A DNA stretch of 64,000 bases from NCBI GenBank assembly GCA_050633645.1, contig JBOEGX010000004.1, positions 310,001 to 374,000 on the forward strand. The letters are read 5' to 3'. Shown here piece by piece: positions 44,551 to 51,841 of this stretch (its first letter is position 1; each line of letters begins with the position of its first letter). Origin of the DNA: UBA1672 sp050633645. Lineage in GTDB: Bacteria > Pseudomonadota > Alphaproteobacteria > Micavibrionales > Micavibrionaceae. The notes under the pieces are model-generated. The model worked only from the letters and a program-made list of their open reading frames with translations. It made no database searches and was not told the origin of the DNA. The translations under genes were made by a program, and so were the position numbers.

Positions 44551-45350
44551 TCTTCCTTTCTCCAATACTCCATAGCTTCTGGTGTACCTAAAGCAGCAAA
44601 CACTTGCTTAGGTATCATGTGTAATTCATCTAGCTTTTTCACGATCTCTTTTGAAGAGAACTTATTATTGGGTTCTGTTGGGTATGTGACGTGGTCAGTG
44701 TCTATCACCGCAAAATTCAGACCCTTAGGACATTCTTTAATCCATCCATTCTGAACTAGAAAAGGAGAGTGTAAATCAGGAGGAATTATGTTTTGTGGAT
44801 TCCTTGCCGCTTGAAAGTTCAAATGTCCCATATCTGTTTTATATTTTGCAAGATAAGCCCCCTCAAGTATCTCCATGTCAACATCAGGCCTTTCTTTTGG
44901 GAGCGTCCATTCTTGAAGATAGGCATCTAAATTTTTGCCCTCTTCAGGGACAACTAAATCAATATAACGAATCCCTAGCATATTAATGAATTTTATCCCA
45001 ATCTCTGGAATATCAACTAATCGAGATAGACCAAACTCAAACCGATCTAGGAAAGCCTTCGAATCTATGTAACTTGAAGTGTGAAAGCATATGCTATCGT
45101 CCGCAAGTAAAAAACCACAGTCTTTATTGGGAGAGAGGTACTGCCATACAGGCTTATCCACCTTCTCCATAGTTACGCCCTCATCAGTAATTGAAGCCTT
45201 CATTGTTACATGTTGAAATTTTTTATCGTGTGGGTAGTGCTCCCTCACTTGAGCAAAAAACTTATCTGGAAATGTCTCAAATTCAGGGACACGAGGAAAT
45301 CTCACAACTGCAATAGTATATACTAGAGGGGCGTTGGGCATATGTGACAT
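44547..45350 (-). CDS. TIGR04255 family protein
   Basis: The 267-residue protein opens with a PLVYTIAVVRFPRVPEFETFPDKFFAQVREHYP segment, the recurrent N-terminal pattern of the sporadically distributed TIGR04255 family, and continues with the GLSRLVDIPEIGIKFINMLGIRYIDLVVP stretch. Function of the family is unknown; its members occur in mobile regions. AAGGA stands 7 bases before the ATG. It is the first gene of a three-gene unit and lies behind the repeat-carrying promoter. Confidence 0.8.
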   Translation of the reverse strand: MSHMPNAPLVYTIAVVRFPRVPEFETFPDKFFAQVREHYPHDKKFQHVTMKASITDEGVTMEKVDKPVWQYLSPNKDCGFLLADDSICFHTSSYIDSKAFLDRFEFGLSRLVDIPEIGIKFINMLGIRYIDLVVPEEGKNLDAYLQEWTLPKERPDVDMEILEGAYLAKYKTDMGHLNFQAARNPQNIIPPDLHSPFLVQNGWIKECPKGLNFAVIDTDHVTYPTEPNNKFSSKEIVKKLDELHMIPKQVFAALGTPEAMEYWRKEE

Positions 45351-45372
45351 CGAGCTATCCTTAGATTGTGTG

Positions 45373-45420
45373 AGTAAACACTACACTAAACATTATACTA
45401 AACACTTCATAAAGAAACAA
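45373..45420 (-). promoter_or_regulatory. Promoter with three tandem operator-like repeats
   Basis: On the minus strand TTGTTT (45415-45420) and TATAAT (45392-45397) are 17 bases apart. Three direct copies of TGTTTA(G/C)T lie at 45397-45404, 45385-45392 and 45373-45380, exactly 12 bases apart and overlapping the -10. The first codon of the TIGR04255 gene is about 35 bases past the predicted start. Confidence 0.65.
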
Positions 45421-45650
45421 TTAAGAACATGCAAGCGGGTTACCGCATTTGCATAAGTGTTATGTACATGAATCGCCTATCATTTGGATTTACACAAAGC
45501 CCAATACGAGTAGGACGTAGCCGAATATGTACTGATATTTCTGTCATTGTGCAACCTTACAAAAAAAAAAATGTGACGAACTCGATACTAAAATTTGCCT
45601 TTCTTAATTTTCATTATGGCCTTAAAGTCCAAAATGGATCAGTAAAGTAG

Positions 45651-45808
45651 CTGGTCTGGGGCTTGATATCCTCTCCTAGACGGCCAAAAGCATCGGGTCG
45701 TTATTAACGATGCCTTCTCAACTTCTGTTGGGGAGGCGGCGAAATACAATAGCGCTTGCGTGAATACGCTGCGCCGTTCTAGGACGGATATCAACTCCCC
45801 GGCTCCAG
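45651..45808. ncRNA. Candidate 158-nt structured RNA
   Basis: Arms 45651-45684 and 45773-45808 pair over most of their length: identical blocks CTGG, GGGG, TTGATATCC, TCCTAGA and CGGC (as read on one arm and on the complement of the other) with small symmetrical bulges. Inside lie a GCATCG/CGATGC hairpin (45690-45713), a ten-pair hairpin with TTCT loop (45713-45736) and a GCGT-GAAT-ACGC hairpin (45758-45769). A GAGA-GAAA-TCTC hairpin follows (45808-45819). The stretch is richer in GC than its surroundings. No known RNA family is recognised; it may be a leader of the gene at 45856 or a small RNA. Confidence 0.45.
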
Positions 45809-45855
45809 AGAGAAATCTCGGGGCCGTTTCCGTAGAAGAAGTGGAGAGACCTTAC

Positions 45856-46611
45856 ATGCCCCAATTAACGCCAAGACCTTTGAAACAACATATAGCGAAT
45901 TTTGTTGCCGGTTTTTATGCATTCAGTTTTGGCTCTGGAATATTCTTGATGCCTCAAATTGAAAGCAATGCTAAAGGTGAACTTTTTCCATTATTAGGGG
46001 TATTTGCATTTTGTTTTTTTGGTTGGAAAGCATCTGATCTATTTGTTGAAGCCATTAAAAGCAAAGAATTTTCAAAAAAACGAGAAAATTCTATCATTTG
46101 GTGTTTGCCCATTTTTTACATTTTTGTAATTTCTTGTATCTCAGTGATTCTTGCTGTGTCGTCTGCTTTTTTTATACCAAATTCGCAGCCAAAAACTCTC
46201 TTGCCGACTCCGCAACCCATCTCCGAAGAGCTAAGCCCTGAAATTGATATTGTGTTTTCATCACAGCCCGCTGAAGGGGCAACGCAAGAAGACATGAATG
46301 AGAGCTTCTTAAAATTTTACGAAACATATAGCTTAGAGCGCATGCAGTACCACATCGAAGAAGCTAAAAAATCTGGCTTACAAACAATTTCTCCAGAACA
46401 AATTACTGCGGTTTCCGGTTATGTTGATATGGGCGAGAAAAAACTCGCAGTTATTCGTATGAGTTCCCCTATAGACACCGCTGTTTTCGTTCTGGGAATA
46501 ATGAATGACGAATTAAAGCGAGTTGGTTGTATGCACGGATCACAGAACAGTATTCCCATTACCTATGGGAAGTGTGGTGATAAAATTAAAGAAGTTTTCA
46601 ATTTGCGCTAA
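45856..46611 (+). CDS. Membrane protein of the island
   Basis: The protein of 251 residues has two or three membrane spans near its N-terminus (about residues 15-35, 48-62 and a strong one near 90-112), then an extracytoplasmic domain of about 140 residues with a Pro-rich linker. Start at the ATG at 45856, with GGAGAG upstream. The frame remains open to a GTG at 45760 and beyond, but that part coincides with the structured RNA. The 3' end overlaps the terminase-like gene by 14 bases in convergent orientation. Function unknown. Confidence 0.65.
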   Translation: MPQLTPRPLKQHIANFVAGFYAFSFGSGIFLMPQIESNAKGELFPLLGVFAFCFFGWKASDLFVEAIKSKEFSKKRENSIIWCLPIFYIFVISCISVILAVSSAFFIPNSQPKTLLPTPQPISEELSPEIDIVFSSQPAEGATQEDMNESFLKFYETYSLERMQYHIEEAKKSGLQTISPEQITAVSGYVDMGEKKLAVIRMSSPIDTAVFVLGIMNDELKRVGCMHGSQNSIPITYGKCGDKIKEVFNLR

Positions 46612-47029
46612 AAAGAGCCTTGTTGAGAATGGCGTTCAGCTTTTCAGCTATCTTTGGATCATCCAGATCGAATTTTGGTTTTTCTGAACCAGAGAATGCT
46701 ACGCGGAAACGGTCAGAATATTTTTCCGGCTTGTGTGCTTTCATTAAAAAGATCGCCAGTGTGTCGCTATATTTTCGGTATGTGCCATATTTCGTTTGAA
46801 CAGCAACACCCTCAAAAGCGCGTCGGTGCATTTCATCTTCAAGAGCCTCGACACCAATTGCAATCGCTTCTGCCCAGTATTCAGCAAAATTAAGGTCATT
46901 TTGGCGTAGCTTATACAAAGCTGCGCGAGAAACACCAATATGCCGTGCGGCCCGCGAGACATTACATGTGGACGCGAGCATCTGCAAAAACTCCCTTCTT
47001 TTTTTAGGTGTCAACTTTTTGTATGTCAT
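46598..47029 (-). CDS. Terminase-small-subunit-like HTH protein
   Basis: This 143-residue protein has an N-terminal helix-turn-helix (TCNVSRAARHIGVSRAALYKLRQNDLNFAEYW) followed by EALEDEMHRRAFEGVAV and YSDTLAIFLMKAHKPEKYSDR. These parts are typical of phage terminase-small-subunit-like proteins, which recognise packaging sites. AGGAAGAG precedes the ATG. No large terminase or capsid gene is present. In an element of this kind the protein could redirect packaging of a helper phage, but that is inference. Confidence 0.75.
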   Translation of the reverse strand: MTYKKLTPKKRREFLQMLASTCNVSRAARHIGVSRAALYKLRQNDLNFAEYWAEAIAIGVEALEDEMHRRAFEGVAVQTKYGTYRKYSDTLAIFLMKAHKPEKYSDRFRVAFSGSEKPKFDLDDPKIAEKLNAILNKALFSAN

Positions 47030-47074
47030 GCGCTCTTCCTATCGTATGACTATCATCGTCTATTCCTTGGCGCG

Positions 47075-47111
47075 GCGGCGCTCTCCCCTATATAGGGAGA
47101 GAGTGCGCCGC
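47075..47111. repeat. Strong GC-rich hairpin behind the replication gene
   Basis: GCGGCG-CTCTCCC (47075-47087) and GGGAGAG (47095-47101) with CGCCGC (47106-47111) form two perfect blocks of 7 and 6 pairs with a 7-base loop and a 4-base bulge. It spans the last codon of the primase/helicase gene and the gap. No T-run follows in either direction. Confidence 0.55.
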
Positions 47112-49136
47112 ACCCCCCTGCGCTATTGCGGTTTTGTTTATATCAGCTTCACAGGACAAAGACGCAGCAGAAACGCCGCACTCATAATCCACATTATCGA
47201 TGTTTATCGCCAACCCCTGCGCCACATGACGACTTGCGTTTTTCCAAGGCAATTTTGAATTAGGGATCAATTTTTTCTTATCAAGAAGATTATTTAAGGC
47301 TCGCTCAATCTTTTTAACTGTAAATTCCCCTAGTAAGTTATCGCTTTTCATTTGGCGAACAATGTAATTTCTAGCGGTGGGAGTGTGCGAGCAAGTATTT
47401 TCTCTGTTAGTGTAAGTTTCAATGGCTTGTATAATTAACGCTTCAGCCTCTTGTAATGTTTCCGGTAACTCATCCCCCGGAAGATGAAGAGTGAAAGCAC
47501 CATCTTGATACCTGATATTTATATCATCCAAAGCTGAATAATTGGCTTTTGCCTTCTTTATAGTCAGCGTGTCATCGTCATTTCGTTTTAGAAAAAGTCG
47601 TGTTCGTACCGCTGCTTCCCATGCAGTGCTACCGGAAAATTCAGAACCCTCAGCTTTCGCTGGGTGAGCAAGAAGCAAAACAGCACAATTATATTTCAGA
47701 GCAATCTCTGTAAGAGCATTACAAAAGGCGGTAACTTGCACACGGTCAATTTCTGCACCGGCATACATCTGCGCAACATTGTCTAAAATCAATAAAACAG
47801 GTTTAATTTTTTGGCATTGCTCATGAATTTGATCTAAAAGCGCTGTCGGCTGTATTTGTCGATCCGATCCGAAAGTTGCTAATGTGTTATATTTCCCTGC
47901 TCTGGCATCAAGATATAATCTTTCACTGGCTTTCTCGGCATCATATAAACCTGTAAAGAAAATATTGTGAGCGCGACGTAGAAGCTCGTCATTATCATCT
48001 TCACAGAAAAAACCAAGCACATTCCCTTGCGTTGTTTCCAACCCCATCCAATTAAAGCCATTGGCAACACATGTTGCAAGCTGCTGCGCTAATAATGATT
48101 TTCCAACACCCCCAGCGCCCGCCAATAGTGTAAGCGTCCCCCTCGGCAGCCATTCCGGCACGATCCATTGGCGCGGGGGTGGTTGTGTTGTTGCTAACGA
48201 AGAAAAATCAACAAACGAAATATCTTCAACATGTGTTTCCTGAAATTTCTGAATCGCACCATCCACAAGTCGAGGAATATCTTTGTAACGCACTTTCCAG
48301 CGATCAGAATCGTCACCGGAAGCCATCATAAAACCTTGCACTGTTTCTATGATGGCCTTGCGCCCCATGCCACGGCTAAAATATCGCGCTGAAAGCGTAA
48401 GTGTAGCATCATGATAATTCTCCCCAGCGCATATTTGTCGGATCAATTCATTATCATCTATTCTTTCTTGAAATAAATCGGTGCAATCGCCATTTACACT
48501 CTCTATATCTGCATTCGATGTGTTCTCGTGGAACTTTAAATCAAGCGCATCAATGATCTCATCAAGAGAGAAATGTTTTTCCGGCTTCCAGATTTGCAGA
48601 ACATGAGGAACGGGCTTTCCACCATTTTTTGCCATGTGCTCCGCTTTTCCATTGCTACCCACAGGCAAACGCATATAGCGCGTTGCAGGGCCTCCAGCGC
48701 CTTTATCGCAATACCCCGCAGCAATAATAGCCTTCACCACACGATAAGCCTCTTCCGGGTCCGTAATTGGCGTTTTTAGTATATAGCCCCACTGCTCATT
48801 CCCCGGAGAAGTTTCCAATCTCCATGAAGGTTCTAGGCTCGGGATTTGAGCCTTTGTGCCGATGTCATCCAAAACAATACATAACATAGCGAAAAAGTTA
48901 TCTTTTTTACGATCTAGCACTCCATCAACTGGGCGCAACATAGATATCGAAAAATATGTATTTTCTTTTGGGAACTCTATGCTCTTACGCTTTGTATATA
49001 TTTCTCCCCGCCAATTTTCTTGCGTTGGCGGGAAGTGACACACCCATTGTATGGCATCGTCAGGAATAATGCCTGCATTATCCCCCGGTTCTCGGAGAGC
49101 CGCAAGGAACTCTTTGTTGGTAATGGACAGGCTCAT
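47088..49136 (-). CDS. Primase/helicase replication protein (RepB-like prim-pol plus RepA-like ATPase)
   Basis: The 682-residue protein combines an N-terminal primase-polymerase-like domain (LCIVLDDIGTK near residue 90, SPGNEQWGYIL, then RYMRLPVGSNGK near 160) with a RecA/KaiC-like helicase domain. The latter shows Walker A AGAGGVGKS at 339-347 and Walker B LLILDNVAQMY. Such proteins prime and unwind origin DNA in satellites and small elements. The ATG at 49136 with a GGGGGG site is preferred. It overlaps the small gene upstream by 4 bases. Confidence 0.8.
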   Translation of the reverse strand: MSLSITNKEFLAALREPGDNAGIIPDDAIQWVCHFPPTQENWRGEIYTKRKSIEFPKENTYFSISMLRPVDGVLDRKKDNFFAMLCIVLDDIGTKAQIPSLEPSWRLETSPGNEQWGYILKTPITDPEEAYRVVKAIIAAGYCDKGAGGPATRYMRLPVGSNGKAEHMAKNGGKPVPHVLQIWKPEKHFSLDEIIDALDLKFHENTSNADIESVNGDCTDLFQERIDDNELIRQICAGENYHDATLTLSARYFSRGMGRKAIIETVQGFMMASGDDSDRWKVRYKDIPRLVDGAIQKFQETHVEDISFVDFSSLATTQPPPRQWIVPEWLPRGTLTLLAGAGGVGKSLLAQQLATCVANGFNWMGLETTQGNVLGFFCEDDNDELLRRAHNIFFTGLYDAEKASERLYLDARAGKYNTLATFGSDRQIQPTALLDQIHEQCQKIKPVLLILDNVAQMYAGAEIDRVQVTAFCNALTEIALKYNCAVLLLAHPAKAEGSEFSGSTAWEAAVRTRLFLKRNDDDTLTIKKAKANYSALDDINIRYQDGAFTLHLPGDELPETLQEAEALIIQAIETYTNRENTCSHTPTARNYIVRQMKSDNLLGEFTVKKIERALNNLLDKKKLIPNSKLPWKNASRHVAQGLAINIDNVDYECGVSAASLSCEADINKTAIAQGGAAHSLPI

Positions 49137-49441
49137 TTTGCCCCCCATAAACACTCAACAGATTTTAAAGACGTTATTTCAAAAGATGGTGCTTTTAAGT
49201 TTATAAATCCAAACCCATTTCGCTCGTACTCGGATTTCACAAGGCACTCGCCCGATACACAAACTTTTTGCCCATTAAACAAAAGCACATTCAGCGGGTG
49301 AAATAAAGGAAGAGAAAAACATGTTGCAGAGGCCGTGTCACTGGAAAAAACAGAATATGTTTTCTTTCCGCCCCTCCGCTCACAGCTCGTAATAACCCCT
49401 GTACTTTTTATAAAAAGTTTGCTGACATTAGAATCTGTCAT
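49133..49441 (-). CDS. Small island protein
   Basis: This 102-residue protein has no motif I know. It contains four Cys and appears beta-rich (VCVSGECLVKSEYERNGFGFINL). It overlaps both neighbours: the ATG at 49441 is fused with the alpA stop (TGATG), and its stop overlaps the replication gene start by 4 bases. So it is part of the alpA-rep operon. Confidence 0.6.
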   Translation of the reverse strand: MTDSNVSKLFIKSTGVITSCERRGGKKTYSVFSSDTASATCFSLPLFHPLNVLLFNGQKVCVSGECLVKSEYERNGFGFINLKAPSFEITSLKSVECLWGAK

Positions 49442-49665
49442 CACGCACCCCGCACAGCATTTAGCGCTTCACGCAATTCACCGACATTCCAGAGGGTAAT
49501 ACCGCCGATTTTATGAGGTGAAGGAATTAACCCCTTATGAACCCAGCGCCAAACAGTTGCAGCAGAGCACGCAAAAAGCTGCTCTACGGTTCGCTGCCTA
49601 ACATAGGCCGTTAATGGTAGTTCGTCGAACGACGATATATGATTTTTGAATTGTTGCGTCATCAT
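49441..49665 (-). CDS. AlpA-like excisionase/regulator
   Basis: The 74-residue protein has a winged-helix/HTH core: TAYVRQRTVEQLFACSAATVWRWVHKGLIPSPHKIGGITLWNVGELREAL. The pattern is the AlpA or MerR-type excisionase fold with a turn, recognition helix (SAATVWRWV) and wing. AlpA proteins activate integrase or excision genes in satellites such as P4. A perfect 17-bp palindrome lies upstream (49717-49733) and is its likely target or that of a repressor. Confidence 0.85.
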   Translation of the reverse strand: MMTQQFKNHISSFDELPLTAYVRQRTVEQLFACSAATVWRWVHKGLIPSPHKIGGITLWNVGELREALNAVRGA

Positions 49666-49716
49666 GCTTTCTCCTGCTATGTGATGACACGAGCTTAAAA
49701 CGAGGGAGTAGCAGTA

Positions 49717-49733
49717 TTTGCCAAATTGGCAAA
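49717..49733. promoter_or_regulatory. Perfect 17-bp palindrome upstream of alpA
   Basis: TTTGCCAA-A-TTGGCAAA, with 8-bp perfect arms around one central base. It lies between the end of the upstream hypothetical gene and alpA, 50 bases ahead of the alpA start, a natural place for an operator. Confidence 0.6.
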
Positions 49734-49736
49734 AAA

Positions 49737-50318
49737 TTATTCCTGTAACAATTTAAACCCTTGGCTTATTATCGCACGAAGATTGGAGCTTTTTAAGCCT
49801 TTGATCTTAAAATGCTCTTTCACCTCCTTTTTCTCTTCTTGTTTGATCGCCTCATGGTTAAGCTCTCGAACTTTATTATAAGTATCTTCGGCAATTTGAC
49901 TGAAATTAGGTTTGTTTCCTGATTTATATTTTATTGCATTCTTTTCTGATATTAGAATTGCCAGAGCTCCTATCATACGAAGTAAGGTTTCTTCTTTGTT
50001 TGTTCCGGGGTGATTTTTCTTCTGCACAGGAGAAAAATCCTCTGGTTCAAAAGGAAAATGCTTTAGGTTCTGACTGGCCCACTTCACCGCATTATCACGC
50101 TTAAAAAATATTTCACCTGCAATGCTTTTTTCTTCTTTTAATTCACCTGAAACAACTGCTTGTTTTATTGTATTTTTCATACGACTAAACTCATCATCAT
50201 CACATTGCGTAAGATTTTCTAAGCCACCCCAACAAATATTAAGAAGATCGCGATCACTCCAATAATCTTTTTCTGCCCAATATTCATGAGGCGCACCCTC
50301 CATTGAAATATCAACCAT
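49737..50318 (-). CDS. Hypothetical island protein
   Basis: This 193-residue soluble protein has an N-terminal helical region (EYWAEKDYWSDRDLLNICWGGLENL) and a Lys/Glu-rich coiled-coil-like tail. No domain is recognised. It overlaps the integrase gene end by 8 bases on the same strand, so it is translated from the integrase transcript, and could be a partner in integration or a regulator. Confidence 0.6.
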   Translation of the reverse strand: MVDISMEGAPHEYWAEKDYWSDRDLLNICWGGLENLTQCDDDEFSRMKNTIKQAVVSGELKEEKSIAGEIFFKRDNAVKWASQNLKHFPFEPEDFSPVQKKNHPGTNKEETLLRMIGALAILISEKNAIKYKSGNKPNFSQIAEDTYNKVRELNHEAIKQEEKKEVKEHFKIKGLKSSNLRAIISQGFKLLQE

Positions 50319-51558
50319 GCTGTTCTTCCTTCTTGTTTATAGGCACAACACGACTTTGTTCGGTTTGTGTTTGTTTTAGAAAATCCGCCCACGCCGCCAT
50401 TAATTTTCTGCGTTTAGTAAACAAATCGCCACGAGCATAGGCTGCTTCGGCTTTATCTTTTAATTTATGTGCCAGAGCGTGCTCAATAACCTCACGCGGG
50501 AATGCCGTTGTCTCTCCGGCCCAATCCCTAAATGTGGAGCGAAAACCATGAACGGTGCAGTCCAGTTCCATCCGACGAAGAAGCTGGGTTAGCGCCATAT
50601 CGCTGAGCGGCTTCCCAACCTTATTTGAGAAGATATAAGGGATATCCGCGATATGAGGCTGCTTACGCAAAATTGCGACAGCTTCTGGTGATAATGGTAT
50701 GCGCTGCTCTTTTCCTGCCTTCATGCGTTCGGCGGGTATCGTCCATACAGCTTGTTCAAGATCAATTTCGTCCCAAGTTGCCTTTCGTACTTCACCCGAG
50801 CGCGTAGCCGTCAAAATTGTAAGCATAAGAGCTTTTGCACCAACACTGTCCTGTTGTTTCAGCTCTTGCATAAAAGCAGACACATCTCTCCAATCCATTG
50901 CTTTGTGATGAGAAACTTTACTTACTCTGGAAGGAGCAGGTAATAAGGCATCCAAATTACCTTTCCAACGCGCAGGATTATCGCCTGTGCGCGATCCTCT
51001 GGCTTTTGCCCAATCCAGAACCAACTCAATACGATTGCGCACACGATTAGCTGTTTCTGTTTTTGTTTGCCAGATAGGTTCAATCACTTGCAAAATATGA
51101 TCGACAGTCACATCTTTTACATGCAAACCACTTAGCACCGGATAGGCATAAGCTTTAAGAGTATTGCTCCATTGCGACGCGTGTTTCGCGTTTTTCCACC
51201 CAGCGCGATGCGCATTGATATATTGTTGAGCCGCCTCTTCGAAGGAAATAAAAGAAGCCTGTTCAGCCTTTAACGCTGCTTGAGCATTTTGCCGCGCTAA
51301 AATAGGATCAATACCATCTCGAATTTTAAGACGCTGTTCTACAGTCAGTTCTTTTGCTTTCGCAAGTGAGATTTCAGGATAGCGACCAAGCCCCATATCA
51401 CGGCGTTTGTTTCCCACCGTTGCGCGCAATATCCAGCTCCGTGAGCCTGTAGACGATATTCGCAGTGCTAAACCCGTAACACCACCGACAAAGTGCATCC
51501 CGGGCTTATTTAACTTTGCAACTGCCAGCGGCTTTAATTCTTTTGCTATTCTTCCCAT
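50311..51558 (-). CDS. int: Tyrosine-type integrase with DUF4102 domain
   Basis: The 415-residue integrase has an N-terminal DUF4102 domain (VTGLALRISSTGSRSWILRATV), a central core-binding domain and a catalytic domain. Catalytic residues seen: Arg253 (TATRSGEVR), His337-x-x-Arg340 (HGFRSTF), His360/His364 (EHALAHK) and Tyr374 (AAYARGD). It belongs to the P4-type integrases that target tRNA 3' ends, as the flanking 14-bp repeats confirm. It sits right beside the attachment site. Confidence 0.95.
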   Translation of the reverse strand: MGRIAKELKPLAVAKLNKPGMHFVGGVTGLALRISSTGSRSWILRATVGNKRRDMGLGRYPEISLAKAKELTVEQRLKIRDGIDPILARQNAQAALKAEQASFISFEEAAQQYINAHRAGWKNAKHASQWSNTLKAYAYPVLSGLHVKDVTVDHILQVIEPIWQTKTETANRVRNRIELVLDWAKARGSRTGDNPARWKGNLDALLPAPSRVSKVSHHKAMDWRDVSAFMQELKQQDSVGAKALMLTILTATRSGEVRKATWDEIDLEQAVWTIPAERMKAGKEQRIPLSPEAVAILRKQPHIADIPYIFSNKVGKPLSDMALTQLLRRMELDCTVHGFRSTFRDWAGETTAFPREVIEHALAHKLKDKAEAAYARGDLFTKRRKLMAAWADFLKQTQTEQSRVVPINKKEEQHG

Positions 51559-51562
51559 CTTC

Positions 51563-51596
51563 TATACCATCATAAATATTGAGATTTGATGGTATA
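51563..51596. promoter_or_regulatory. Perfect 10-bp inverted repeat upstream of int
   Basis: TATACCATCA (51563-51572) and TGATGGTATA (51587-51596) are perfect arms 14 bases apart. The near arm starts 5 bases before the int ATG. It could be an operator or an integrase/excisionase arm site. Confidence 0.6.
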
Positions 51597-51692
51597 AAAT
51601 GATACTGATTGAAGCAAGTCAAATTATTATCTTATTGATTTTTAATGACTATTGATATGAATTGAGACCACACAATGTTAGGCGGAGGGGGA

Positions 51693-51706
51693 CTGTCTCT
51701 CCGCCA
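51693..51706 (+). repeat. attR
   Basis: CTGTCTCTCCGCCA, the second copy of the tRNA-Ser 3' end. It also forms the right half of a 7-bp hairpin (GGCGGAG at 51681-51687 with CTCCGCC at 51699-51705) that is followed by a T-run. Confidence 0.8.
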
Positions 51707-51841
51707 TTTTTAAGCCTTCTATACAAATAATTCGCAATTCTGTAACGCCCTGTGAACAACGCTTTCAATCTAAATTGTTGACATAAACCGAATATTTTCT
51801 TTATTCCGTTATATTAAAGTTTTACACACAAAAGTTCACAC

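Larger units (their letters stand above)
45351..45855. other. 505-base intergenic stretch
   Basis: Besides the module promoter and the candidate structured RNA I see no supported gene. A short frame at 45429-45650 has no ribosome site and no family resemblance. Confidence 0.6.
42720..51706. mobile_element. Integrated satellite-like island in tRNA-Ser, about 9.0 kb
   Basis: A 14-bp direct repeat marks both ends (42720-42733 in the tRNA, 51693-51706). Inside are, from the right, a tyrosine integrase next to the end, a hypothetical gene, an AlpA-type regulator, a small gene, a primase/helicase and a terminase-small-subunit-like gene. A membrane protein and a three-gene cargo module follow toward the tRNA. 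No virion genes occur. This layout resembles phage satellites or small integrative elements. Whether it still excises is unknown. Confidence 0.8.

Noticed and set aside
45373..45404. Replication iterons
   Set aside because: The repeats overlap a -10 box, and the replication gene is more than 1.5 kb away; an operator is more likely.
45429..45650. 73-residue frame between the module promoter and the structured RNA
   Set aside because: No ribosome site, composition unlike a protein, and no family resemblance.
45760..45855. GTG-initiated extension of the island membrane protein
   Set aside because: The better start is the ATG at 45856 with GGAGAG in front; the extension coincides with the paired arms of the candidate RNA. 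A coding role is not fully excluded.
51681..51711. Rho-independent terminator at attR
   Set aside because: A 7-bp stem and T-run exist, but half of it is the tRNA-derived core sequence, so the hairpin may be a by-product of integration.
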